A stretch of 64,000 nt of DNA from Rhyacophila brunnea (taxonomy: Eukaryota; Arthropoda; Insecta; Trichoptera; Rhyacophilidae). Positions 1 through 11,243 of the stretch are shown piece by piece. The position numbers and the translations under genes were made by a program. The notes beneath the pieces are model-generated. The model had not been told where the DNA came from. It worked only from the letters and a program-made list of their open reading frames with translations, and did not search any database. Where the stretch lies: the NCBI GenBank assembly GCA_022495005.1, contig JAGYXB010001759.1, positions 62,001-126,000 on the forward strand, written 5' to 3'. Numbering within the stretch: the first letter of the stretch is position 1; every line of letters starts with the position of its first letter.

Positions 1-99
1 TAATGCAACATTCTTTATTAGACATAAGTACATAATTCTAAAACACATAAGAAACACATATGTGGGTATATGGATTAGAAAAAATCTTGGAAAAATATA

Positions 100-200
100 A
101 TATGTACCCGACGGGACTCGAATCCGCATCCAAGCACAAGCATTTGGTAAAGCACATTATCCGGAATTCAATGCATGCTTGTTTGAGTAACCCCGACACA
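100..200 (-). repeat. tRNA-like sequence, probably a SINE head
   Basis: Read on the minus strand, the stretch carries a good RNA polymerase III B-box-like string (GGATTCGAGTCCC) followed by a tRNA-like 3' end. The A-box and anticodon arm are poor, and the T-stem has a mismatch at its inner pair. It is more likely a decayed tRNA-derived SINE or tRNA pseudogene than a working tRNA. Confidence 0.35.
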
Positions 201-260
201 TAATTTTTTGTGATTTTTTTTCTAACAGGTATGTGTCTGAGGTACTTTTGGATTATAAAT

Positions 261-345
261 CAGGGCTCGAAATGGACAGGAGCGTACCGGAGCGCCGTTC
301 CGGTTCGTGAAATCGGTAAAATTATCGCTCCGTCTCGTGGAAAAA
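261..345. mobile_element. Truncated hAT-type MITE end
   Basis: It begins CAGGGCTCGAAATGGAC and continues with GGAGCG and CGTTCCGGTTCGTGA motifs. These are shared with the complete 137-bp element at 29755-29891, which has 8-bp TSDs. Only one terminus is recognisable here; the far end is missing or decayed. The CAGGG terminus is typical of hAT elements. Confidence 0.55.
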
Positions 346-1240
346 ATATGTTGACCGTCTGAGCTAGATAGGCAACATAATAGAAAATCTAACACACTTA
401 TTTTAATAAAATACACATAAAATTTGATAACCATTTAAATAATATCTTCAAAAAGAATTTGATATACATTGTGTATAGAAATAGGGATTTTATTTTTAGT
501 ACGAAAAATAGCATGCACAGCAACTTTTGGTTTATGATTTTTTTAGGCTGACCAAAATCGGAAAAAACTGAGAAGCTCTTTGAGCTCCCTCTGTGCAAAA
601 CCTAAAACACCAGACATTCTTATTAGAACAATGAATGTCTTCCCTTTATACAGACACCATGTGCGATCCTAAGCTGCACCTTCCTTGGCTGTCATTATAG
701 GCTTAATTTTAATACAAGACAGCTTTTCCTCAACATCTGTGGAGGTAGGTAGGTGTAATATGTAATAGTGTCTTCGTTTATAGTATGCCGTGTTCTCAAA
801 AAGGACTATCCAACCAGCTAGCCAAAGGTGAGCACAATAGTTCCACTTGATCGATCACCACAACCAAACTAGTTTAGTTAAAATTTGGACAGACATCGTC
901 TATTGTTCTGTCGCCTCGTGATGTCGCATCACCTGACCAAAGAACGAGTTACCTAACAAAGTGTGCCTGATGGAATTCTATTGTTACACACATTTACGAC
1001 ACTCATCGTAATATACGACAGTAAAACGATTGATTTCGTACATCTAATTTCACTTATAACTTATAAATAAGTTATAACAGTTGTTATAACATAAGAAAAA
1101 CGCTTTAACAATATTTTTTGACAGTATTTACAACAATAAAAATATTCTGTACCTTGCTACTTTCGATTGAATGCAATATTAGGTATATATTCTTTAGAAT
1201 CCAGCAAGTTTAGTGATGGTTATGTTATCACTTATCAGTA
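346..1240. other. No recognisable feature
   Basis: A+T-rich DNA. Short open frames on the minus strand near the left edge run through the truncated MITE and are low-complexity. I see no gene or clear repeat. Confidence 0.5.
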
Positions 1241-1252
1241 ATCACCTACTAT

Positions 1253-1454
1253 TGTTGTTTAATTTAATAAAACACATATTTTTGTAGTACTTATTCCACT
1301 TGTAATCAATAAATTAGTCCCTCTGAGGCGGACGAAACCGGTCCTAATTTAATGATTAAAAGTGGAATAAGTACTACAAAAAAATGCGTTTTATTAAATT
1401 AAAAACAACACAATGCAGTTGCACCATGAATTGATAGTTAACAAAATAAAAGAC
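1253..1454. repeat. Fold-back repeat with 66-bp arms and 12-bp flanking repeats
   Basis: Arms at about 1253-1318 and 1344-1410 are reverse complements at roughly 90% identity; both include TTGTAGTACTTATTCCACTT. The loop is short (about 25 bp) and more G+C-rich than its surroundings. A perfect 12-bp direct repeat, ATCACCTACTAT, abuts the left arm (1241-1252) and lies 44 bp beyond the right arm (1455-1466). Transcribed, this would make a long hairpin RNA. Family unknown. Confidence 0.7.
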
Positions 1455-1978
1455 ATCACCTACTATATTTTACGGGTAGATTTTTAATGTAATAACTAAA
1501 AAAATGGGAAAATATATTTTTATAAAAACTAGTTTTCAAACCCAAAATGTCAGTACGTTAATAAAAACCATTGCTTAGTTAATCGAAAGTTGCAATTATT
1601 ATCACAAACTATGTTACATAAAGATTAAGATATTTTTTTTAAATATAAACCTATCGTAATTACGTCATCACCGTAGATGACGACCAGTGACGTGCGGTGA
1701 CTTTTGCATCTAGGGATTCTGTTTAAAATCTACATATTTGCATTTTCTATTATCTACTCTTAAGATTTTGTAACTAATTGGATTATCACATAAGTACCTA
1801 TATATTACAACTAATACTCTTAGTAAAAAAACATATTTTGGATATATTAATATTTGTCATTTTCTAGTTAATATAGTGATATGAAAACACGTTTTTATTA
1901 TTTATCTTTCAACATAACGACAACGAGTATTTTTGGTAACACATGGAAAAAAGACGACGTAAAAGATCAATGTATCGG

Positions 1979-2238
1979 TGTTCTAACATTGACACCTCGT
2001 ATCTGACATTCAATACTTTCGATAGGGGGAATTAATATGTTTTAAAAAAATCAGGTAGGTAATCAAATTAAATGGGTAAAAACAAAAATACAGTTACTTT
2101 AAAAAAAAATAAACTAAATTATTTTTGCAGTAAGCGTATATTTTATTTTATTTAATGTCATTTAATACTGTTTAAGTATAACATTTCATAACATTCAAAA
2201 ATATTGAATGTCAGCTATGAGGTGTCAATGTTAGAACA
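1979..2238. mobile_element. MITE with ~42-bp terminal inverted repeats
   Basis: The left terminus TGTTCTAACATTGACACCTC is mirrored at the right end (about 2198-2238), with the pairing extending about 42 bp. TCGG flanks both sides as a possible 4-bp TSD. The interior is A+T-rich and has no open frame. Superfamily not assigned. Confidence 0.65.
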
Positions 2239-2759
2239 TCGGTATGTCGTTTATTGATTAGTAGTTACGTACAGGTTGATATATTAAATTAAACTGTGAC
2301 GTATAGCTGGTGATTTATACAGTATTTAATATGTATTTCACATGATAATAATACTTAAGTGATAAGTATGTACCTTCATAAATGAAAAAAATACCACGAT
2401 TATGTATTGCATCAACCATTTCGGCCCAATGATAAAATTACCGGCTTCTCCGACTCCCACTAATTTATAAAGAACACTTACTCAAAAAAGGAACATTTTT
2501 TCAGTACTTACACATAATTCACTCGTTGTTATTTAAATGCAGGATGTAATCTACTCAAAACGTAACCAATTACAAAGGCCAATAATATGCAGCGTGTAAT
2601 CGTCTTTGTGACTTCAATTCACCGTGAAATTCTATGGCGGTCAAGGATTGACGTACCTATCTTTACGGACATACTGAATAACTTAAATATTATCTAGATG
2701 TTAAATTCAACAAAGGAATACCGCTCGATGACGCGTTGAATTCTTTTATAGGTCGTGAC

Positions 2760-3491
2760 TAGGGATTCCAATCCCGGGATCCCGAGCTATTTTCGATACC
2801 TATGAATCCCGGGATTGATAAACATAATCCCGGTATTTCGGGATTGATTTTTTTATCAATTTTATGGAAAATAAAATAAAAGCGAAAATATAACAGAAAA
2901 AATACTTTTAATAAAAAATAACTACATTAGAAATAAACTAAGTTTGAATGAAGTTTGATTTATACCCATGTGTAGGTTTTACCGATTCATCTTATTTTTT
3001 CACAAAAAATATTAAAAATGGAAAGATTGGAAAAAAACAATGTTTCGCACTTTTAACAAAGTAATTCCACCATGATATCATACGTTTTACGGCAGTTTCA
3101 TATTTGTCTGACTAATTAGATTTATGAAGCGGAAAGGCCATAAGTACGCCATGATTATTTGCTTTACTATTTTAAATCTCGCTAATCCATTCATTAAGTC
3201 TTTACTATCAAAAACAGCCTATCCTATTAAATTCACATTATTATTTATATTACAATATTATTTACTCCATTAAACTTGTGTATTTCCAAGATTGAACGTA
3301 TACAATTTTAACAATAAAATATGTCTTAAATAGTATAAGTTATACTAGATTTATTTTTGACCGATTTATCAATGTTATTTGTAAATATAACAATTTTATA
3401 TTAACAATGGAAAAAATGCCACTCCCGGGACCAGCAAATTGTAATCCCGAAATCCCGGGATCAGAATTTTGGCTCGGGATTGGATTCCCTA
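2760..3491. mobile_element. hAT-type MITE, TAGGGATT family, CCCGGGATT-rich ends
   Basis: The termini are TAGGGATTCCAATCCCGGG on the left and its near mirror on the right (TAGGGAATCCAATCCCGAG when reverse-complemented). A perfect 8-bp TSD, GTCGTGAC, sits at 2752-2759 and 3492-3499. Both subterminal regions repeat palindromic CCCGGGATT and CCGGTATT strings, probably transposase-binding sites. The 732-bp interior is A+T-rich with no transposase. It is related to the element at 49823-50448. Confidence 0.88.
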
Positions 3492-3501
3492 GTCGTGACT
3501 A

Positions 3502-4430
3502 GGGCCGTCATATTGAAAGAAAAATATCGATCCTTGTTAATATTAGAAGTAAATATTAAGTAGAATTTTCCTTCAGTATAGCAGACAAAAATGGAGTTGA
3601 TAGGATGTGTCCTGATGCCTCTAACGAAAATTTTAATCTACTTAGCAAATAATAATATGCAGGTAAGTACATAATTGACAAATTCAATAAAAGTTTTCAA
3701 ACAGACAATAATAAACGATTATTATTTTATTATATATTGTTTGTTAAATTAATAATCATTGTCGATTGTTTATCAAAAATTCATCAAATTACGTAATAAA
3801 ATTTTGTATTACCTACATTTACCTGATTTTATCTGAAATATGCATTGTTCTTTAATAATAAGGTCAAACAAACTTTCTTTGTCAAATGACAAAGACACAA
3901 AAACGATGACTATTATTCAAAACATCACTGATTACGGTTTTAAATCCAGAAACTATTTTACAGTTAAGTACATATACACGAGAGGTAATAAACATCACAA
4001 CAGTTATATTGATAAGAAAATTTAAATTAATGTAGCTATGCAGTAAACTACTCGTTTATTTGAACAATAAACATGCTTACATAATGAACTAATGAGCTAA
4101 ATTTTATGACATCTCGTTGATGAAATCATCTTATAGCCACTGAGTAATAAGTAATAACTGATAAGACACTATTACATATATTCGTTATTTTAAGTTAAAT
4201 TTATATTAATATTTCATTGCAATCGTTTAGTACATCTTCATTTACATTTGTTTCATATATAATAAGTATACTATTAATTAAAACAAAACGCAATATGTCG
4301 TAATAGTTGCACTGCAGTACTGCATGACAATAATGTAGTGAAAACAGTGTGTTATTACGTTATTAGTAATATATGTGAAACAATCACAAATTCCCAAACA
4401 CTCGAGAAAATCGCATAAATTAATACACTG
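3502..4430. other. No recognisable feature
   Basis: A+T-rich spacer. A string near 3501 (TAGGGCCGTCA) recurs at about 44229 and may mark a further repeat end, but I cannot delimit it. Confidence 0.4.
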
Positions 4431-4439
4431 TAACCTCAC

Positions 4440-4530
4440 TGGGAAGCGAACTCGGAGTCCTCGGATGAAAGACGAGCGCCTTAGGCACTGGACTTCGACA
4501 TTATCATTACACTGACACCGACGATTGATC
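4440..4530 (-). repeat. tRNA-like sequence, probably SINE-derived
   Basis: On the minus strand there is an A-box-like stretch (GTGCCTAAGGCGC), a hairpin resembling an anticodon arm, and a degenerate B-box (GAGTTCGCTTCCC). The arms pair imperfectly, so it is unlikely to be a functional tRNA gene. Confidence 0.35.
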
Positions 4531-4935
4531 TTTACTGTGTAGCATATTGAGATGTGATAACGGGTCGTCCATAAATGACGTCACATGATTTTCGGGGCTT
4601 TGGCCTACCCCACACTGTCTACACGATCAATTTCAGTGTTATATTCTCACGGAATGTGTAAATCTCATAAAAAAAGTTCCAATATTGTTGGTCATGTGAC
4701 ATCACATTTTATACAAACCACTTATCTATTTCGTCACAAATCATCATAATATATTAATCTCCTCCTCCCCTTGGGGAGCATTACGACACCATTACTATAA
4801 TTAACGGAATCTCTAATTTACGCTCATATCTCGTAAAATGAAAGTAACTCAAATTATGTGTTATAATTTATAATAATATTCTAAAAAAAACATGATACAT
4901 TTACGTCAATTCAATTACAGCCTTTGAACGCACGA

Positions 4936-5329
4936 GTATTCTGCCCTTCTTAGGAAAAAAGGCAGTAACTCGCAAAATTTGTGAAATTGAGTTATGAATG
5001 CCATCCGTTAGGTAATTTTGAAAGCTATATATTCTGTTCACTTTAAAATCAGTATTATCACTAAAATACCGTTAAAATCCTTAGTGAAAAAATAGACATC
5101 TTCTAAAATAATACATTTTTTCAGCAAAAAGGCAGTAATTGCACATATTCATTGCAGTTACTGCTTGTTTATTGTTAATTTGTTTGTATTTTAACTTCCT
5201 ACTAATAAAAATTACAACCGTTTTTTATTAATTCACAGTACTAAAGTTTGAGAAAAAACACATTATGTCATTTATCTCGAAAGTGCGTGAGAGTCAGTTA
5301 CTGCCTTCTTCCTAAGAAGGGCAGTATTG
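4936..5329. mobile_element. MITE with ~35-bp TIRs (ACTGCCCTTCTTAGG)
   Basis: The left end CTGCCCTTCTTAGGAAAAAA is followed by GGCAGTAACT. The right end is its mirror, AGTTACTGCC then TTCTTCCTAAGAAGGGCAG. The termini can be paired over about 35 bp. GGCAGTAA motifs repeat inside. No convincing TSD is visible and there is no coding capacity. Confidence 0.72.
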
Positions 5330-6040
5330 GCGTCGTATCTATAGCTAGACAATATATCGCGACATTTTTTTTTGTCTGTCTGTTGTTGATGCGTTTATAT
5401 TGGTAGACTACATTTAATAATAGGTATTCTATCATCGTCACTGTTACTCGTACAATACAAAAGTGCATGCTTATATCGTTCTAATTGATTTAATTTCAAA
5501 TTCCATAAGTACCTTCGGTCGATAGTATTAATATTAAATCATTCTGTAAAATAGATATTAAAAAGGCTGTAGGTACCTATAGCATATTTCAAATTTTAAT
5601 AAATGATATTATTTAAATGCCAACCTGATTGCTACCAAGATGCGATATTATCTACTCTCCATTTATCATTCGCACTTAATGTTGGCTATGCATATTCTCT
5701 GCGCAATTTCCCAACAACATGTCCTTATTCATAATAGAGTCAACAGACTGGCTTTCGTATTCCATTGTTGCCTCACCAATACAAACGCAGAGCAGACAAT
5801 ATTGGCCAACAAGTCGTGCCTGCTATTATTATGTTAGCGAATTTCGTAAGGGAGAGGTTTTCATACTAATACCTACACAGTTGTCACATTCAAGTATCAC
5901 TCTCTAGACATTGTCACATGCCTAGTTACCTACCTATAACATCGTATACGTATACACTGTATTGTATAACATAATTCTACTGTAGAAAGGAAAAAGGACG
6001 TAGCCCTCAGTTTTTTTCAAAATAGGTTGTATTGGATAAT
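5330..6040. other. No recognisable feature
   Basis: A+T-rich DNA with two short overlapping open frames of random appearance. Nothing I can support. Confidence 0.4.
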
Positions 6041-6400
6041 AACGTTGCACACAAGGCCTGCACAAAAACGATGCATGAGTGCGAGTGAGAAAGTATTCGG
6101 CACCCTTACAATCTCTGCAACACAAGCTAGAGTAAGATAAAAGGTCTACATAAGTGTGAGCTAGTTTCCAAAAGTATCGCCATCAAATCGGGGCGAAACG
6201 CTTCACATAGCGTCGATAACTTGCGAGCTCGTGTTGCTAAAATTGCTATTTTTTGTGTTAAACATAAAGTCAGTGGTAAATATTTTTAGTTAATTAAGTA
6301 GAAAAGATGGTTCTGTGTGTTGTCTGAAAATGTGGTAGCCGTACTGATAAGCAAGAAGATGGTATTACGTTTCATGGGTAAGTTGATACATGTTCGTGAT
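6040..6400 (+). pseudogene. Relic of a THAP zinc-finger first exon with its leader (copy A)
   Basis: I see a repeated leader (motifs GCGAGTGAGAAAGTATTCGG and CTAGAGTAAGATA), then ATG at 6307 in an AAAAG context. The frame resembles the start of a THAP domain: two cysteines, CGSRTDK, then an FH pair just before a consensus donor (GTAAGT at 6378). THAP domains begin with a Cys-x(2-4)-Cys zinc pair and an FH(x)FP motif. They occur in P-element-type transposases and in host DNA-binding proteins. Codon 7 is TGA (6325-6327), which lies between the two cysteines, so this copy is broken. Copies B (9.5 kb) and C (52.6 kb) are homologous. The rest of the domain would lie in later exons, which I cannot find. 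Confidence 0.5.
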
Positions 6401-6767
6401 AATTTATTTGTATTTTATTATATATTTTAATATCAGTGACTTAGTGTTTCTTTAAAATAACTTAAATTATTGATATCTTTATCTAATGGACCGCTTAAAA
6501 ATATTATATAACGTAAAAAAAATAGAAAATTATATTTTAATTCTGAGCGTCTAGTGCGAGCACTTTGGGCGAGCACTAGCGAAATGGTCTATGGTCTCGA
6601 ACATTTGTAGACGAATGCGTTCGCTCGCCCACAAACCAAACGCAAGGCACGCGGCTTCATTTGGCAATGCAACGGGTGGCGTCTAGGTGTATCTATAGTC
6701 TAAGGTTGCACACGACTAAAAACACATTGTGTCCAAAGGATGTACGCTGCAAATGCCAATTTATTGA

Positions 6768-7300
6768 AGTTATACTTCTTTTGGCGCGTTTGGTAAATCA
6801 GATCAGAGTGTATTTTTGGCGTGCGACATGTAACACATAATTTATTTTTTCATACGAAAAAAAACGCGCTCGATTGGATTCGAACGACCGATTGTTCGGT
6901 TATCAGCCGAACGCACTACCTTTACGCCACACTATGATACTGCAATCGTGACGATTATACAGTATAATATTATAGTTTAGAATTGTTCCGTTGCCTAGGC
7001 AGCGAATTTATTATTGTCGGCCATTTGCAATTCCTTACGTAAACAAACGATTAAACGTCAGATTGACATTTAGTACTTTAAAAATTAAAACAACGAGAAA
7101 CCATTATATAATTTAATAATATAAGTTAAAGTGTATAGAAATAAACCAACGGCGTTCCAATAAGCGGTCCTTTTTCTTGAGTGTGTAATTTAACAAGATA
7201 ATTAAGAGCTAGTCAAAGAATCTAGTTTATCACAAGTTTTGTTTTGTTACGCCAAAGAAGTATAACGTCTAACGCGCGTACATAAGTACACACACCGATT
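6768..7300. repeat. Repeat cluster with a tRNA-Ile-like head and inverted AAGAAGTATAAC tails
   Basis: A TTATACTTCTTTTGGCG string near 6772 is matched in inverse orientation by CGCCAAAGAAGTATAACG at about 7250. Between them lies the minus-strand tRNA-like sequence described separately. This could be two convergent SINE or MITE copies sharing a tail, or one composite element. The boundaries are not resolved. Confidence 0.4.
6864..6940 (-). repeat. tRNA-Ile(GAT)-like sequence
   Basis: On the minus strand a perfect 5-bp anticodon stem (TTCGG/CCGAA) encloses the seven-base loop CTGATAA, which would read as anticodon GAT. An A-box-like GTGGCGTAAAGGTAGTG and a B-box GTTCGAATCC are present. The T-stem pairs badly (two mismatches) and no good acceptor stem is seen. 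It is best read as a tRNA-derived SINE head or tRNA pseudogene; a functional tRNA is unlikely. Confidence 0.45.
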
Positions 7301-8725
7301 TTTTATATGAATCTAGCTGGTAATTTTTAAAAAAAGAAGAAGAAAGTGAAGTGGGAAAAACGACTTGAACATCATATTTGTCGGTTTTTCTAAAATTAAC
7401 TAAATAATTAATATCAGATTAGGAATATAAAAACCAATTATTAAGTTATTATCACACACTTCACGGTTATGTCAATTTTGTATTTTAACTTTGACCGAAA
7501 ACAATATTAAAAACGTTTTTCTCTTCCTTAAAAATTTGATTTATTTGGATTGCGTCCTTTTTACTTTCTAAAGTCGATTGTTGGTTATCAATGGCATGAA
7601 GTTCTTTTACTTTTTCTAAATATTATTTCTGCACACGACATATTCAATCCAAAATGTATTATTAAAACAAATAGAAAAGAAAATAATAAGTACCAATTTA
7701 GTTACTCATTACAAGACGAAAATATGGACGTTTGTATACTATAAATAATTGAAAATGAAATACCTATTATCAAACTGTAACCTTCATAATTATGTTACTA
7801 AATTTGTGCAAATAAGTAAAAAATCAGAACCCAATTCATCTCCGGTATTATAATGTAAACAAAAAATCATGATTCCGTTTTGAAGATTATAAAATGATTT
7901 AAATTCTATTATTCATCGTAATTAGGGAAGTAAGTATTTTCCAGATAAACGAATAAATGAATCATTTATTTTAATACAATTTTAATGTCTTACCAAGAAG
8001 ATTGGTTTACTTATAGCAATTGCTCATTCAAAGCGAATAAAAATCTAAGATGAAACGTTTCAAAATGATACATTTTTTTTTAATATAGCCATTTAATAAA
8101 ATAAAACACAATATAAAGTAGGCTCATTCAGCGTAAATAAATAAATATAGGGAACTGCATTATCATCTTAAGATCTTAGAAGGACATTCCTAGCTAATCT
8201 GCTTGCCAAGGTTTGTGTATTACTGCAGTTGACTTCACATGCACACAGTATCGTGTTAATAACGAATCATCTCCATTTAAGAAATTGACACAGATTAGCG
8301 TAAGAATGTACAAAAGCAGTGTCATTGAAGGATATGAACAATTTGTTGGACTGGTCTTTTAAATTTAAACGACAGTAAAATCGTAACTCATTAATAATGC
8401 TTCGTGTTTCTACAAAAAGCGTGTAATCTAAATTTTTAGAAGGCCATCATAACAATGCAGAGTTTAGTTAATTATTTCCTAAAAGAGCACATTCTTTTTT
8501 TAAATACATACCTATGTATCTATTTTACTACTGACGTACAACGCATATGGGTTTTAATGCTTTGGCCTCGATCGGCAGATCATTTACATAAGAAACACTT
8601 ATTTGATGATCAATTTACTGTTACCTGTTTTTATCAAAAATGCCGATTTTCTAATCGTGTATTATACAAAAAATATATTTTTTATAATATTGAGTAGGTA
8701 CCATAATCATCGTAATAATTTTAGA
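7301..8725. other. No recognisable feature
   Basis: Very A+T-rich DNA with short random open frames only. No repeat boundary, RNA gene or exon that I can support. Confidence 0.4.
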
Positions 8726-8729
8726 AGCC

Positions 8730-9030
8730 AATAGTAGCTTAGAGGCGACCCTCCTATTAGGCATAAAGTCCACTAAAGCAGGCTTGCGGGGGCACTCGCG
8801 CATTTTCTATGTGAATCATCGAAAATACAACGTAATCAAATACGCCAGCGCACACTGGATTTGACGACGTATTGTGCCCGCCTGCCCCATGAGTCACCGT
8901 TGTGTGGCTTTTCAGCCGGACGAATTAACGAAAATACAACGTAGTCCATTCATTGAATACGGCGAGCAAAATCACGCTCTGGAAGCGTCGTCGATAGACG
9001 GGCGAGAAGTCATTATTTAATAACAGAGAA
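8730..9030. repeat. G+C-richer repeat fragment with an internal direct repeat
   Basis: This patch is clearly richer in G+C than its flanks and contains CGAAAATACAACGTA twice (about 8819 and 8931). It directly precedes the THAP-repeat copy at 9.1-9.6 kb and may be part of the same mobile unit. I cannot name it. Confidence 0.3.
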
Positions 9031-9099
9031 CTCATTGTTTAGTTATTGCGTAATTACAAGCCCGGAGAAATAATATAATATTTTTATTGCTTTGTTATG

Positions 9100-9600
9100 A
9101 GAGACGCTGATAATAATAATTATTTTGTGCTTCTTGGGCCCCTTATTACATAGGTGAAGGGTAATGCGCGGGTGGGAGGGGGCCTACTCAGTAGTGAGCG
9201 CACCGAACGCTTTTTTGGTGGGCTTTATGCCTTAGGCTTAAAATGCAGAGTTCGACCAGTGTGTAACTCAAGACTTGAACAAGAACTAACCATAAGTACG
9301 AGTGAGAAAACATTCGCCACGCGTATGATTACTGCAATATTACATTATATTATAGTAAGATATAATACGTCATATGAATAAAGACATAAAGTTTTGTGAT
9401 AGTTTAAATTTAGTTTGACAGATGCGGTTAGGGCAAACACTGTGAGTATGTACCCACGTCTTTCTAAAATATATTGTTAGTGGTTATTATTTTTACTTAA
9501 GTTAGAAAAGATGAATAACTATGTTCTGTTTAAATATGGTAGCCGTACTAAGAAGGGAGATGATGGTACATTTTTTCATAGTTAAGTTAATATTAATAAA
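9100..9600 (+). pseudogene. Relic of a THAP zinc-finger first exon with its leader (copy B)
   Basis: It is homologous to copy A: the leader motif ACGAGTGAGAAAACATTCG and then ATG at 9511 after GTTAGAAAAG. The frame contains YGSRTKKGDDGTFFH, matching the THAP start of copy A, and runs 24 codons to a stop at 9583-9585. The donor found in copy A (CATGGGTAAG) is changed here to CATAGTTAAG, so the exon-intron junction is destroyed. The second zinc-ligand cysteine is replaced by tyrosine. It is a decayed paralogue or transposon copy rather than a gene. Confidence 0.45.
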
Positions 9601-11240
9601 ATTGAGATTGTACTGTGCGTTATTCGCAAAGAAAACTGTTTCATATAGCCCGACAATACCATCTCTATGTAGTATTATTAATCTGAGGTGTAACTACGCC
9701 CCAAAGTAGTCCACAACTTTGCATGAAAAGGTGCGTGCTTGGTATAACGCGTATGGATAACAAACAAAGCACGGGTATCAATGTAATATGGTCGGTTAAA
9801 AACTTTAATGGATATGGGCAGGAAATCGAAGACGAAACAACCGCTGAATAAATTATTCAGCTACGTTGAACTAGAGGCAGCCGGATTGGCGATATAGGTA
9901 AGTTCTACGGAAGTATGTGGGAATGCAAAACAGAGAATTATTATACATATAATAAGCATGAAGAAGCCTTGCCCAGTAGCAGATTACTCCACACTAGTAC
10001 AAATAATAATATGTATAGATGGCCGTAGGCAAAGTGTCGCCCTTAGATAAACTGAAAATTCCGCCTCTCCTGTTATAAACTGACTCTAAAATTAGTCTAT
10101 CAATATAAACTCGATATTTTTCCAGATCAGTAATGTATTGTTTTATAATTATGTCATTTACCTATGTAGTATTTCATAGTACCTACGTCTGAGCAAAAAA
10201 AATGGACTCGTTATTGATTTATGTCTAAATATCATATGCGTTTTGGGAATGTGTTTCGACATTTTTAGTTGGCCACAGATAATAAGCATCAATAACCTGA
10301 ATTTATTAATCAAAAAAATATTTTGCGATTCATTCTTCATTCTTCGAATAACTACCACCGATATGCAACGCATAGTTCCCTCCACGGGACGACACTGATA
10401 AATAGGTAGTTTCATACGTGTTAAACGTGTATTATAATTTACGATGTTGTGTGATTTAATCGTACACAAAAGTCTAACCATATTTAATTTAATAGTACCA
10501 AATATAACGTCATTATAATATTTATATTGCAATCTCATATTATAAATATATTTTTCACATTTGAAACCTATTATCTATGAATATATTTAATTGTATAAGA
10601 TAGTATCTGCCTGATTAATCGTTAGCTCTTCGTATTTGCACCATGTGTGCAGGTATATGTGTGAAGTTCGTATAAAACTGGTTCTTTAAATCAATATTTA
10701 TAAACAGCGCATGAGTAATTAAAATTATCTAAAATAATATCAGACCAATAAACTGAATCTGATTTTAATTAGACTTGATTAAAATGGTGGTCGAAATCAG
10801 ACATCAAAAACATTTTTCAAGATATTCAACCAAGACTCATTTTTACAGTAGGTAATGTCTATCACATTATGTCATTAATTATATTGGATGTATTTTTAAT
10901 GCGAAATTAAATCAATCAATTTTTATTTATTTTACATTATAGTTAAGTTTACATATTTTTAATTTAAAACATTCACGATATGACATTTAAGAATAAAGAA
11001 ATTCTATTAAAACAGTATATACATATATAAAAAAAGAAATAGATGCAGTACAGTAGACAAGTTATTAAACAGTAGAAAGAGTAAATACAAATTTATAAAT
11101 TATATACAAGGAAGTACACCGAATGAGCTAAAAAACCCCTATTTTAAAGAATTTATACAACAATGCCCACTTATGCTCATCCTCACGTAATCACAACAAT
11201 TTACCGTTTGTATTATAAAAAGCGTTCACTATGGAAATAG
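9601..11240. other. No recognisable feature
   Basis: A+T-rich DNA. The longest frame, 126 codons on the minus strand at 10158-10538, has no recognisable motif, unremarkable composition and no splice context, so I do not annotate it. Confidence 0.4.
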
Positions 11241-11243
11241 GTA

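Noticed and set aside
6864..6940. Functional tRNA-Ile(GAT) gene
   Set aside because: The anticodon arm is perfect, but the T-stem has two mismatches and no acceptor stem forms. A tRNA-derived repeat fits better.
10158..10538. 126-codon minus-strand frame
   Set aside because: No motif, no codon-bias contrast with flanks, no splice context. Length alone is not convincing in this much sequence.
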